Assembly (NCBI GenBank): GCA_003049485.1 | Contig: PYST01000133.1 | Location: 34,576 to 98,575 of the forward strand | Direction of reading: 5' to 3' | Source: Ophioceras dolichostomum | Taxonomy: Eukaryota > Ascomycota > Sordariomycetes > Magnaporthales > Ophioceraceae | DNA length: 64,000 bases | Shown here: positions 36,682 through 48,719 of the stretch, in pieces | How the letters are laid out: the number at the start of each line of letters is the position of its first letter | Numbering within the stretch: the stretch's first letter is position 1 | Translations under genes and position numbers: made by a program | The notes under the pieces: generated by a model | The model's input: only the letters and a program-made list of their open reading frames with translations | Databases searched by the model: none | What the model was told of the DNA's origin: nothing

Positions 36682-38550
36682 CTCCTGACTTTCATGTACC
36701 TTATTGCCACACCCTCTTTCTGCCTCGTCTTTTTGCGCGATGCAATGAATGACTCGTGCTTCCTTTCGCTGCTGCTGGCCCCACCAAATCTTTTGCACTG
36801 ACGGTGAACGAGTTCTGGAAGGGGGGTTGAGTTTCAAGAGAGACGCGACGGTGCGGTTCCGCGATCTCTGGGGAGGTCAAAGTTCGATACAGAGAGGAAA
36901 AAACTACAGAGAGATAAACAGACAGAAGAGAGAGAGGATGGAAGGATTCAATGCTTGGTTTGTACACAGATGCAGGCCGGGAAGATGAGATGAATGGGCA
37001 CGCTCGGGACGCGAGCGCACGGCGCGATCGCTGGGATGGTTCGTTCGGGTCGACCACCTTTCCCACGGCCGAGCCAAATTCGCCGCCCCCAACAAAACAG
37101 CGGGAGATGTGATGTGATGAATGATCATCGCAACGCAACGCAGATCGAATCGAAACATCATGACGCGAACTTTTATTACCCTTCCTTTCCTTTTTTTCTA
37201 CTTCTTTTCCTTTTTCTCCCACCGGAAGGTTCCAAATGCGGGGAGTGTCATTGGCCCAAACATTGGATCTTGCCCCCCATTCTCTTTTTTAACTATGCTA
37301 CGAGGCGGATAGCTCTCACCTGTCAAATCTAGCAGGTGTCATAATTACCTACGAATTCGTGAGGGGACATTTTAAGAAAAAGAAGACCCCGGAAATGGTA
37401 GGTAGGAAGGGAGGCCTGTTGGGCCGGCCGTCTTCTTCCCTTGTCTTTCGACTTCAATATATCAACAGGGACTTGTCCCGTGTTCAAACCGTCGGGGCTG
37501 AGCGCTGGCTGGCGGTGACGATCCATCCAGAACTGGGAGATGGGCAACCTTGGGAGGCAGGCGGTGTCTCAGTTGGGCTGGGGCCTGCGCAAGCTCGCCT
37601 CCTGTCGTACCAGGTCAGGCCAGGTCAGGTCAGTTGAAGTTAGGTTGGGCGCGACACACATCTTTTGACTCTCTCTATGTGTGTATCTCTCTGGAGCAGA
37701 TAGGACTGAGTAGCGCGGTATATGGTATTGGTGTATTGCAGATCGCAATTGGCTGAATCATGGACGACTCTTGATTCAAGCGATTTTGGGTTTTCGCTTG
37801 TTTTTGTCCTCAACTCAATGCGAGAAGGCCCGGCTTCAGGGTGAGACCTTGTATGTCTCTGTGCGAAGCAAGGTGCCTTTTTTTTTTTGTCCCGAGGCTT
37901 CACGCTTGACGCGACGATGTGTCGCTCCTTCTAGGCCGTTCCAACATCTTGTGATTACTTCTTCCCATGGTTCGTTCATCAAACCCGGTCTGGCTGGCCT
38001 GTTTGTGCTGACAGAAGGATGGAAGAAGGGAGCAAAAAGCAACCCATGGGAGGGAAAAGCTCTCAAGAACCAATAATGCTCGGCATGTCCGTCATCGAGG
38101 TCGAGTCAGCTTTGACGCATCAATTCAAAATCTCGGTGCCGGGGTCCGGGCCACACACGAAGGCTTGCTCGGTAGCTTGCTCGCTTGCTCCCTGGCTTGC
38201 TGGCTGACTGGATGAATTTGTTCGGGCGTTCCTTTGGAATGTCTCACCTGGAAGAAGGGAAGGAAGGAGATGAGATCAATTGTCTGGCTCCTTCTGGACC
38301 CTGTCTCTCTATCTCGTCTTTTATGGTTTGTTCATATGCCGCCGCAGGGAGGCAGACCAAAGTCGCGTCGCGATTACGAGCAGTGGGAAAGGAGTGGGCG
38401 GCGGGGTCAGCGTGATGATGATGAGATCTCGGTCACTTTTGTTCCTAGAGCCACACCTCCCCTCATGAGGAATGATGCGGTTTGGCCTTTGACTGGGGCA
38501 GTGCTGTGCCTCTCTCCCCCTGGAAGCTTGCGAGGAAGATTCGGCATGCC

Positions 38551-38570
38551 TTTTTTTTTTTTTTTTTTTT
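38551..38570. repeat. poly-T tract, 20 bases
   Basis: Homopolymer run of T followed by CTCTCTC. Confidence 0.9.
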
Positions 38571-40112
38571 CTCTCTCTTGTCCATTCTCGTCCGTGCGGG
38601 GTTAGATTTTTAAGGCCCTTTCTTTTTAGTTCTGCCTAACCAGAAGTCGAATGACCACCTTTCTTGAGATTCTGGGGGAGGAGAATTATGCTTTTTCGAG
38701 ATTATCGTTTTGCATGATGTGATACATAGCTAGGTCGCCTTCACATGCCATGCACCCACCGTGACATGTCAGTTTTGGCCTTTTGCTTTGATGATGGAGG
38801 GGTGATGGGATGGATGCCTTGGGAGCGGGGCGGGAGGCAAAGACAGAGAGAGGGCGAGAGAGAGCGAGACGGCCGCTGCCGGGAAGCTGCTGGGTTGAGA
38901 TCGCCAGAGGCGCGAGTGGCCGTGCGTGCGTTCGTGCGTGAACTGCCGGGTCACTGATTTAGTGCATGTGCGACGGTGGGCTTTTGGGTTCTACGATGAG
39001 TGTTTGTTAGCTTGCTGGCCGATAGTGATAGTTTGGTGGTGGGTGTAGCAATGTTGCCCCCTTGACATTCCATCCAACTGAACGAATTTGCACAACCTAA
39101 GGTACGCAGCAAGCGACGGCAGGAAGAGCAAGCAAGAGAAGTGAGGGGTTCACTTGTCCTCCCGTGATGCGTGCGACCAGAGACGCACAAGAAAATCTGG
39201 GGGAGCACGACCAAAGAAACACGAGGCGGAGATTGGCATCGGCTGTGCAACGTGGGATTTGGGCCGTCGTCGTCTGTGTTCTGGTCCTCTGCAGAGGGGG
39301 AAGAAACTGGCCGGGGCGGAATGGGGCGAAAAGAGTTGCCGTTGAAGTGCCTGCCCGTCTGCCCGTCTGCCTGTGTACCTGGGGAAAGAGTGTTGTTGGA
39401 TCGGCCGGCAGGACGGACGAGAGAAGCACGATGCCGTGGTATGTGTGTCCGCAGTCGGTCCCGTCCTGTGTACCACCACCGGTTTCGCTCCCAAATAAGT
39501 TGAGTTACCTCCCGGTAGACGATGATGGTACGGTCCACGGTGCCCAACAAGCCTTTTTCCGTCGGCGGCCTAAATGAGCGCACAAATTGCCCAACGCTTT
39601 GAGTTTTCATCGTTGTCGTTGTTTGTCGTCGTCGTCCTCAAATCTGTGTGATGCGTAGGGTGGTAGTCGTATGACTCCCTGCCTGGTCACGTTCCCATGC
39701 TCTCTGGATTGGTTGTGTATGATCGGGACAGAGAGGCCAGGAAGCTTAAAAATCCCCATTCCACCATCTTCGATGTCATAATCTCAGGGATCTCGAGGGG
39801 CCTCTTTTGGGCCACGAACGAGGTGCTGATATCAGAAATCCGAAAACAATCGAAAGTGATGACACAGGCCCCGGCAAAGATGTCGCTGCTGCGGCCGCCG
39901 ATGGCATGGATCATGGTGATCGACGCAAGCAGCAAGAGATAAACCCGGTTCTTCCTTGTTCAGTTGTCTGTCGTTGACGCTTCCTCGCGTCAATGAAACA
40001 TGTTTCCGGCCCTTCGGCTAAGCCAGAATTCCACTCCCTTCCATCCATCCCCTCCACTCCTCCATCTCGCCGTTCTCCCTCCCTGTTCTGTTTCTGATCT
40101 GCTGTTTTGCGT

Positions 40113-40139
40113 GCAGCAAGCAGCAAGCAGCAAGCAGCG
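40113..40139. repeat. GCAGCAA heptamer repeat
   Basis: Nearly four tandem copies of a seven-base GCAGCAA unit. Confidence 0.85.
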
Positions 40140-41948
40140 AACCATCCACCCACCCCTCCAGCTTTTTCAGCTGGGTCTGGATGGCGGGCAGGGAGGGGGA
40201 CAGGCGGGCATCGCATGGGTAGGAGGACTGACGGGGGCAGCAGGACAGGGCAGCAGGGCCAAGCCGTCTGCCTGTGATGGGTGGCGCCGGCGCGAGATTG
40301 GCGAGTTGCGTGCGCCTCCGAAGCTACAGTGGGTGGTGGGCGAGAGGAGGAGGTAGGGGCTACCGGAGGGGTCTTCTCGAGAATCTGTGAGCAGGGTTAT
40401 GATAGATTCACGCCCCTGTCTTGTTTCTTAGGCCTATCCATTGCCCGACCGGCTCGGAGCCAAGCCAAGTTCCCCTCCCCCCTTGATGTTCCGTAGCGCT
40501 ACCTTGGTAGGCGTTCGAGTTTGCCTCCTTTGTTTACCGCCGCCGGCCGGCCTCGCCAAATTGCTGACGCTGTGCTTCCTGAGCCTGCATCGCCAATGCT
40601 GCATCTTTTCGAAAATTTCTTCTTGTTCCTGGTTCTGGTTGTTTTTGTTTTTTGTTTGTCCTGTCGAGGGGGAAACAATGAGCGAAGGAGAAGGGCCAGA
40701 ATTGCTGCTTCAGGGGCTCCACCGCAAACTGGAGTCGCAGGGAAACGATTTGTATGTAAAATCCACTTTCACCAGGTCTGGCTAGCTGAGAGTATCCGCC
40801 CGCCGGCTGCTAGCAGCAGGGAGGAACTGCGGAAGAGCACCGGTAGGTACTTCGAGTAGGGCGTGTATTGTTAGTGCACGCGGTGTTACTCTCATCTTCC
40901 AAGTCGTCCAGCTGCCGCTTGTTTTTCTCCTACCCACACGCCCAGTTTTTGAGTTTTCCTGAAGTCACTCCATCCATCTCCACACTCCCTCCCTCCTCCA
41001 CTCAAGCTTCCACCGGCCTCCTTCTTGTGTCTCGCCCTTCCACTTTTTTTCATCTCTCTTTTTTCTCCTTCCTTTTCTCTCTTCCTTTTTTTTTTTTTTT
41101 CACACGTTCTTAGCTATCCTCCAACAACGTCCTCCTAGTTGGTTGTTTTCCTTTTCTCCTTTTTGTTGCGCCTGCGATTTTTCCAAGAAGCATCCTTTCT
41201 TGTGTTGTTGCTTTGCGATTTTTATCCCTTTTTTTTCTTGTTCCTGCCAGGCGTGTCGTCTCTCTCTCCTCCCCTCCCTCGAGTTCGGCGGCGCGCGCAC
41301 CACCCACCTCCACACCCGAGGAATCCCTGCTGCTCGTCCTTTGGCGTGCGTGTTTTCCCGGAAAATCCTCCCCCGAAACAGCCGCCCGCACGCGCGTCTC
41401 GCCCGTCAGAAGGAAGAAAAAAAAAGTTTCCCTCGAAGCCGTATTTTTTTTTCCCTTTCTCCTCTAGCTTTCTTCGCGCACTGCCGTACGACGTCGTTGC
41501 GATCGTCCTACAACCCCCTATCGAGCCCTCATAGCGTATTAATCTCCTTCGCTGGAGTTTTGGTATGGTCTCGCTTTAGCTGTTTTCGCTTGTGATTCCC
41601 CCTCCCAGCGTCGTTTCGCGCAGCGGAAATCGTTCCACGAGAGCTTGACAGAAAGCAATTGGGTTTTTGCTGCTTGTCTGGCGCTTTAAAGTGAGTTCAT
41701 AGCTCGTTCTCTGATTTGATTTGCTGTTTTTGGCGTCCGTCTCGCTTGCTTGCTCCTGGGCGGCCGCCATTGGATCTCCCTTGGACCGCATCGACTCGAC
41801 CGACGAAACTCTCCGGACCCGGATCCCTTGGACCTCCGCCTTTTGGACTTCGGAATAGGATTTGGTATTGGGGAGAAGGGATAGGTGATGGAAATGGGAT
41901 TGAATCGCTTGCCCGACCGCGATCAAGATTCGACCGGATGCGCGACAT

Positions 41949-41990
41949 CGAGTGCCGTGACGAGTGCCGTGACGAGTGCCGCAACGAGTG
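41949..41990. repeat. 12-bp tandem repeat
   Basis: Three and a half copies of CGAGTGCCGTGA, the third slightly changed. Confidence 0.85.
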
Positions 41991-42226
41991 TGGCGAGGAG
42001 GGGGTCATTCGAGGGTCGACCAGAGGAGGGGCAGAGGAACGCATGCGCGTCGGCCGCATGGACACGTTCTTGTCGGCCCTCTTCGCTTCGCACCTTGCTT
42101 GCTTGGGGAGGTAGAGGCCAGGGTTATGTCGATAATTTGGTCGTGACAGAACGTGGGGATTCGCTCGGGAGTGGCAGATCGGATTAGCAAAAGGAGCTGT
42201 CGATGGCAGTTGAGGTTCTCGGGGGC

Positions 42227-42256
42227 CCTCGGTCGGCCTCGGTCGGCCTCGGTCTC
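42227..42256. repeat. 10-bp tandem repeat
   Basis: Three copies of CCTCGGTCGG, the last degenerate. Confidence 0.85.
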
Positions 42257-45200
42257 CCCCCCTTACCCGGTGCGCATCCGATCGAATCGCTCGAATGTCG
42301 AGGCCCTCAGGAACGCTCGCCGACAGACCCTCGTGGGGTCAGCGGCAGGCGGCGCAGGGGCTTGCCGGCTACCACCGTGGAAGAGCCGGTCGATGCTGTG
42401 GGCAGACTCCGTGTCTCTTCCCTTTCCCTCTCGGCTCTCTGCGATCAACCTTGGTGGGCAGCGCTTGCAGAAATGCGCGGCTCTTGTTGGCCTGGATTCC
42501 CCTATGACCACGCCGATATGCCTGTATTACGCCTCTTGGTTCTCTAGCTCCAGGCGTTGGGCGCCCTTGGCTGAGGGTCCCGGCCTTGCACTCTGATGGG
42601 CGGCGGGCGGTACCTCGATCCCGAACGTTGTCCTGCTCCCTGCGCCCAGCTGCCCCTGAAAACCCCACGACCTCGCCACGCCCGTGGCTGCTGGAAACCC
42701 GTGCATCCCGCAACAACCGACGGAGCCAAAGACTACCCCTTCTTCTACCGCATGCCAGCTGCCATTGCCGTGGGGCTTTTCTCTTCTCGGTCACTCTCGC
42801 TTTGGTCCGGGGCATTTTCTCTGTTCGCGCGATCGGGCCAGAAGCGGATGCCTGGTTGCTGCCACGTTGATCCTCGTTGTGGATTCGTTCGTTTTGGTCC
42901 AGAGACTCGAGAGATGCGCCTCTCCGTTCGAGAGTGGTCTCAGACTGATCGCTGACCCTCCGGCCATAGGTTGGCGTTCTTGTCTCGAGTCCCCTTCCGT
43001 CACTAATATCATCGGCCCCTGATTAGCACTCGTTCAAGCAAACCTGCCCCTGTTTTTGCTCACCGCGGCTTCAAAGCCACCTTCCTTCTGTTAATCGTCC
43101 CCCTAATATCCGAGGCCTGTGTTGCTTCGCACGATACCACGAGAGCACGATTCTGAAACGATACCCACGAGACAACGATCATCGAACCATATTCGAGTTT
43201 TGAGCATTTGAGGCGCGTTTCTTGATTTTGAAGCCGGGTGTCGTCGAACGGCCTTCTTTCGGTGAGGCCGTCCTTCTCTAATCTGTCGAGACAACCCAAC
43301 CAGCCCAATGACCGGACTTCTTGCGCTGTATTCCGGCCCCCTCGGAGGACCACCATCTGGGGGCCAACCTTGGCAACATGGGGATGGTTCCGGAGAATCT
43401 ATCGTTTCGCTCGCTGCGCTGGGGGAGGCGTGTCGACGGGAGTTCGGCGTCCGCTGGGGTAGTTCGACGGGCTCGGGCAGGGACGATGGAGGTTGAGTCG
43501 TGGATTTGACTCGCGTATGGCAATCTAGGCGGAGGAGTAGCGAGCGTGTGGATGCGGATGATGGTAGCTTCGGCCTCGGGATTGGCCTGACCCTAGAGTT
43601 CGCGTCGATGTTGTCTATCGGCATCAGTTGAGGCCATCTGCACTCCTGCGTCGGGCAGACCGAACCCCTCGGACCTGTGGAGATCTTACTCACCTTACAG
43701 CCAGCCCTGGACCATTTCCCGGGACGACAGCCTCTGGACCTCCTCGACCGATCCCCGGACCCGCCGTATTCTCGAAGCTCGTCGACTCGGCGCTATCTTG
43801 ACGATCCTCATCGCCCCGCGGATGGAACTCCCGCGTCATCATCCGGCCGTCTAGGAGCAAGCTTTTTCGTGATGCGTTATCGCTGGGAGTGACTGTACGC
43901 GTATGTGGCGTTGCTAACTGACCGCGTCAAGCGAACAATTCTCAGGATCTCAAAGCCTCCTCCATCATACACCGAAAACTCTACGTCCCCTCCGCGCCTA
44001 ATTCTTTCACCGTTAGTCATACCTCGTAAGTTTGCCACGTTTCTCTCTTCGATCTTCTTAAATTGCTGGGGTCTAAGCCTCTCCTCGACAGTCTAGCGTC
44101 TCACCTTCACTTGCACTCCTCCATCTTCTTTCTCGCAACATCTTGCCCTTGTCCTCAAGCGAGCTTCCAACCACACACGTTCCGTACCCGCTTCAGCATA
44201 TTGGCCGTCTTTTTTGCGCTGCTCGCGTGTTGGCATCCTGTCTTCGCGATCTGTGTCGAGCTTCGTCATTCTTGCGCCTCGCCGCTTTCGCTTTCCTGCG
44301 CTTGCCTCAACCGTTAGCTCTGATCCCGGAGGTGCTTTCATTTTCAAATCCAGGTCCGTGTTTGTGGATTTCTCACCTATTTTCCCTTGCCCTCATTCCT
44401 CTGGATGTCACTCGGGCCTTGCCTTCGGGAGGTCCAGACTACCCGTCGTATGTCATTTCCTGTTCTGTTGCTTTGTTTCATCGCGGGTCAGTCATATTGG
44501 GGCAGCTCGGCGGAGGCCAGAAACTCTTCCTGTGGCTCTCATTGGCCACGTTCAGTCTAGGCGAAGCCGAAGTTCTACCGGAAGTATTCGAGGGAGGTGC
44601 TCGAGGCTGTCATCGTGCCAAGACTTCTCGGGGATGCTCTTCGACCCGTGATGGCTTTGGGTATCGTCTTCATTGGGGTCGCTCGCGCCTTCCTCGCACC
44701 TTCCCTCCTTCATGGTCTCTTATCTCTCTCGTCTGAACGCTTTAAATCCCCTCATCTTCTCTAGCCTTCTCTTCACTTCCTGCCTCCAGCGTTGGATCTC
44801 CCCCGAATTCAGCCTGACTTTGCCCAAGCCTTTCCTTTGCTCTCTCCAGCAGTTCTCAGTTCTTTCCTCTCTGCAGCAAGACTCTCTCTTTTTCTTTCTC
44901 CGTCTTGCACTGCAGCCACCCTCGACAAAAGAGCTTGGTTATAAGACTGCCTTTTTTCTCTCATGGTTTTACGCGCAGATTTTTCTCTTCTCTTCGTCAA
45001 CTCACCGTTCGTCTCTCTAGATCGGCCTGATTCGCACAGACTTCCTAATTTTCCGTGCCTTCAGCCTCTCAGGTATGCTTCTTTCTCTGCCCCGGATGGA
45101 CCGGCCTGTTTTATTTAGCTAGCTCCTCTGCGGCTTTCCCGGACTGCCACTAGCGAGTTGCCCATATCACCCTCCTTTGAACCTAGGCCTCTACCTACTT

Positions 45201-45722
45201 GCTGCTACTGTCCTTGGCTCGGCAGCTACGTCAGGTCTCTCTGTTTCACGTCCTTCATTTTCTGTCTTCTTCCCACCTGCGTTTCCCGCTCTTCCAACCA
45301 CAGAAGCTGACTGGCCAACACCCTGAACAGCTATTCATCGACATATTTGCACTGGACGAGCCATCTTTCAAGCACAGGATTTCTTTGAGGTCAGTTAGGG
45401 TCTTGTTTTCTCGTTTTTCTGATCTTTTCCCCTTCTTTTTTGCCTTCTTCCTGCTCGTTACCTGGGTAGGTTTGCTGGTCGGAACCATGTCGTCTCTTCT
45501 CCCGCTCGACATATCCAACCACGTCGGCGTCGACCCTGGGGACCCACTTAAGCCACCATCAGCCCAACCTGAGGTGGAATTTGTTCACCCTCCTTTCCCA
45601 CGTGTGCCTTCTTTTTCCACCTCCATCTCTCAATAGCTAGTATCGTTACAACCAACATTGCACATCCACTGTCTCGACCTCATTTGCCACCCATTTTTCA
45701 AACCCCTTATTGTATTTTCACC

Positions 45723-48719
45723 ATGAATGCTTGGAACCCCGTTCGAGAGGCACACGAAGCCCGCCTCCGCGTCCAGTACTATTCGGCTCTTCGAGAGCTC
45801 GGTGTATCGCGGCGGGATGCCGAGGAGATGGCGGCGTCGGCCGGCAGCGTGGAGCTGCTACCTAGCAGTTGGGACCGGGAGGCGGTCCTCCGCCGCCTCG
45901 ACCGCGTCCCGCGCCGGGGCATGATGTTCAATATGGAGCTCGACGACGACGATGACGACGATGACGATGATGACGATGACGAGGAGGGAGAGGAAGAGGA
46001 GGAGGTGGAGGAGGACGGTTTCTCCTCTTCTGATTCCGACTCTGACGACGACAACGATGATGACGAAGACGATACTGACGACGATTCGGACAATGCAGCT
46101 CCGACCAATATGTCCACTTTCACCGCTGCTCAGCCTGGCAATGGCCACGCTGATAATGGCGCCAACCTCAATGGCTCCGGTGCCAACATCGATCCCAACT
46201 TCCCGGCAGGCGGCACCATGACCCAGCCGAACGAGGCCGCCAAGACCCTTTGGTACGTCTCGCCTTATCCCAAGTCCCATTCAGCAAGCCTCAACAGAGT
46301 AACTGCGCTAACCTCTTATTGACTCTGCCAACAGGATGGGGGAGTTGGAGCCCTGGATGGACGAGAACTTTATCAAGAATATGTGGACATCGGTTACCAA
46401 CGAGACCGTTAACGTTAAGGTCATTCGTGACCGTAACTCCGGGTTTGTCTTTCACTTTTCTCTCTTCTTCTCTTGATTATTTGTGGGACTCCCCCCTCTC
46501 CTTATCTTTGTGCAACATCCTGACAATCTGGGTGATATCTAGCAACGCTGGCTACTGCTTCGTCGAGTTCTCCACCCCCGAGGCCGCCACTAAGGCTCTC
46601 CAGCTGAACGGAACATCGGTGCCGAATTCCAACCGCGTCTTCAAGCTTAACTGGGCTTCTGGCGGAGGACTGGTCGACCGTCGGTGAGTTTGATCCTAGC
46701 ATACTCTTGTCCCCTCCTCGTCTGCTCTTCCTCAGCCTTAGCTAACCCCAAAAACAGCGATGAGCGTGGCCCCGAGTTCAGCATCTTCGTCGGCGACCTC
46801 GGACCGGAGGTCAACGAATTCGTCCTCGTGTCTCTCTTCCAGGCGCGGTTCCCATCGTGCAAGTCAGCCAAGATCATGACGGACGCAATGACCGGCCAGT
46901 CACGCGGCTACGGCTTTGTGCGATTCTCCGACGAGGGAGACCAGCAGCGCGCCCTCCTCGAGATGCAGGGTGTCTACTGCGGCAATCGTCCCATGCGCAT
47001 CTCCACCGCTACCCCCAAGACTCGGTGAGTCCTGTGTTTTCCGCAGCCCTTCGCTCCTACCTTGCTATGGCATCCATTCCTCCGTCCCAGCCCAGGCCAG
47101 CCAGGTCCCCTCCAGCACCAGCCACCCACCCACCACACTCGCAACTTCCTCCCCTGTGACTTCCTTCTTTGAGCAAGTTCTCCCTGGGCAAACAAATTAT
47201 CTGCTCTTGCCCCAGGTCCAGTGCAAGAACACGTGCGACCAACACCATCTCAACCCCGGTCGTTCGTGCTTTATTCAATCAACCTCGCAACGTCCTTCAA
47301 GCACCAACAACAATGTCGTACTCCCACCCCATTATTCTTGCCTCTGGAGAGCGAGACTGGCGCCAGGAGCACCTTCGGCGTCTCCTCGGCTTGGGCCCTG
47401 TCTTTCGTTACGATTGCACGAAGATACCTCCCCTATCGGGATTGCCCGCTCTGTTCAACTTCTTTCTTTCTTTATTGACATTGCCCTGGGCCATCGTTTT
47501 CGTCTGGATCTTTACTTCCCTCAATCTGGGTTCCTGGGCCACATTTGGCACCGTCGAGTCACTCGTCGTGCCACCATCTCCCATCATCTGGGCTCCTCTT
47601 AAGCTCTACCACCTTCATGACCACCCGCCCACACTCCCCACTGCTTGGTTCTCCCCATCTATGCATTGCCTCGACCCGGTGGCCGCCATGCAGCCTCTGT
47701 TCCAGCACCAGCACCAACCATTCCGCGTCGGTCTCCCGACGCCACTGCCGTCTTTCATATTCTCGACCGCGGATCTGACCATGCCCCTCTCGTCGAGCAG
47801 CTCTCACCAGTACGGCGGCGGCGGCCAGGGCCAGCAGCACGCGGGCGGCCAAGGCGGCGGAGCGCCGATGCCGATGCAGGCCCCGAACCACGGCGGCAAC
47901 AACATGAACTGGGGCAACATGCCCCCCTACGGCAACTTCCCGCAGCACGGGCCCGCCGGCGGCTACAACAACAGCCCGCTCCAGCCGATGAACCAGTTCA
48001 CGGACCCGAACAACACGACGGTCTTCGTCGGCGGCCTGTCGGGCTACGTGACCGAGGACGAGCTCCGCAGCTTCTTCCAGGGCTTCGGCGACATCACGTA
48101 CGTCAAGATCCCGCCCGGCAAGGGCTGCGGCTTCGTGCAGTTCGTGCACCGCCACGCGGCCGAGATGGCCATCAACCAGATGCAGGGCTACCCGATCGGC
48201 AACTCGCGCGTCCGCCTCTCCTGGGGCCGCTCCCAGAACAACTCAGGCGTCGGCACGCCCTACCGCCCCGCGCCCCCGCCCCCTCACTACGGCGCCGGCA
48301 TGCCCGGCATGGGCCCCCACGGCGGTCCCGGCGGCCCCGGCTTCTTCGGCGGCGGCAACCCGCCGCAGGGCCCTCCTCCCGGCGGTCTTCAGGTATGTGT
48401 GATTCACTCTCTTTTTCTCTCTCTCTCTCTCTCAATTCGCTTTCCATTTCCCCATCCCCAATCCCCACAAAAAAAATCGGGACTTCATGCCAAAGTCCCG
48501 TTCATGTCATCCTTTCCCTGCTGCCACCCTCCTCCCACTGTACTTGGCTGTGATCTCGATGCTAACCTTTCACCCTCACACACCCTGTGTGCCGCCGGCC
48601 TTGCCCTTTAAATAGTGATCACCCTTCCTCCTCCCCCCGTTTCCCCCGTCTCTCTTCTTCAACCGAATTTTGTCTCCGTCCATCCATAGCAATGGCGTTG
48701 GGAGGGAAAAAAAAACTAG
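45723..48719 (+). CDS. three-RRM RNA-binding protein, Csx1/Nam8/TIA-1 type
   Basis: Exons 45723-46252, 46335-46442, 46543-46683, 46758-47024 and 47801-48392 join in phase (1638 nt, 546 codons). A short last exon follows: either 48690-48719 (acceptor CCATCCATAG, ten codons with stop, 555 residues in all) or 48616-48618 (acceptor AAATAG, adding only the stop). RRM1 is about 175-259 (RNP2 LWMGEL, RNP1 NAGYCFVEF), RRM2 260-349 (IFVGDL, RGYGFVRF) and RRM3 about 420-490 (VFVGGL, GCGFVQF), with a Gly/Gln-rich linker and a Pro/Gly tail. This order and these motifs are those of S. pombe Csx1 and yeast Nam8, which act in mRNA stability or splicing. Unusual points are a 175-residue N-terminal extension with a long Asp/Glu run, and a 776-nt fourth intron. 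A later ATG (about 46110) would remove most of the acidic extension. Confidence 0.88.

Larger units (their letters stand above)
35461..41085. other. 5.6 kb gene-free stretch
   Basis: No supported gene. An 80-codon segment around 39687-39942 is open on both strands and locally AT-richer, but neither reading is recognisable. The stretch carries many simple repeats (listed separately), a GCTTGCT-type cluster at about 38162-38205 and AGGTCAGGCC-type repeats at about 37610-37635. Confidence 0.4.
41086..45722 (+). promoter_or_regulatory. long pyrimidine-rich leader or promoter of the RRM gene
   Basis: About 4.6 kb upstream of the RRM gene start. Its two ends, roughly 41.1-41.5 kb and 44.0-45.6 kb, are strikingly C/T-rich on the plus strand, beginning with a T15 run (41086-41100). 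Several short upstream frames with their own ATGs end before 45723, the last opening MSSLLPLDISNHVG at about 45487 and ending at 45636. Long 5' leaders with introns and upstream ORFs are common for fungal regulators, so part of this may be transcribed; the extent is inference. No separate protein gene is supported, although frames at 42369-42815 and 43103-43693 are open on the minus strand. Confidence 0.4.

Noticed and set aside
41949..41990. Spaced repeats that could suggest a CRISPR-like array
   Set aside because: Direct 12-bp tandem repeats without spacers, in a fungal genome.
43103..43693. Minus-strand frame of 196 codons
   Set aside because: No family, overlapping open frames on the other strand, and position in the leader region of the RRM gene.
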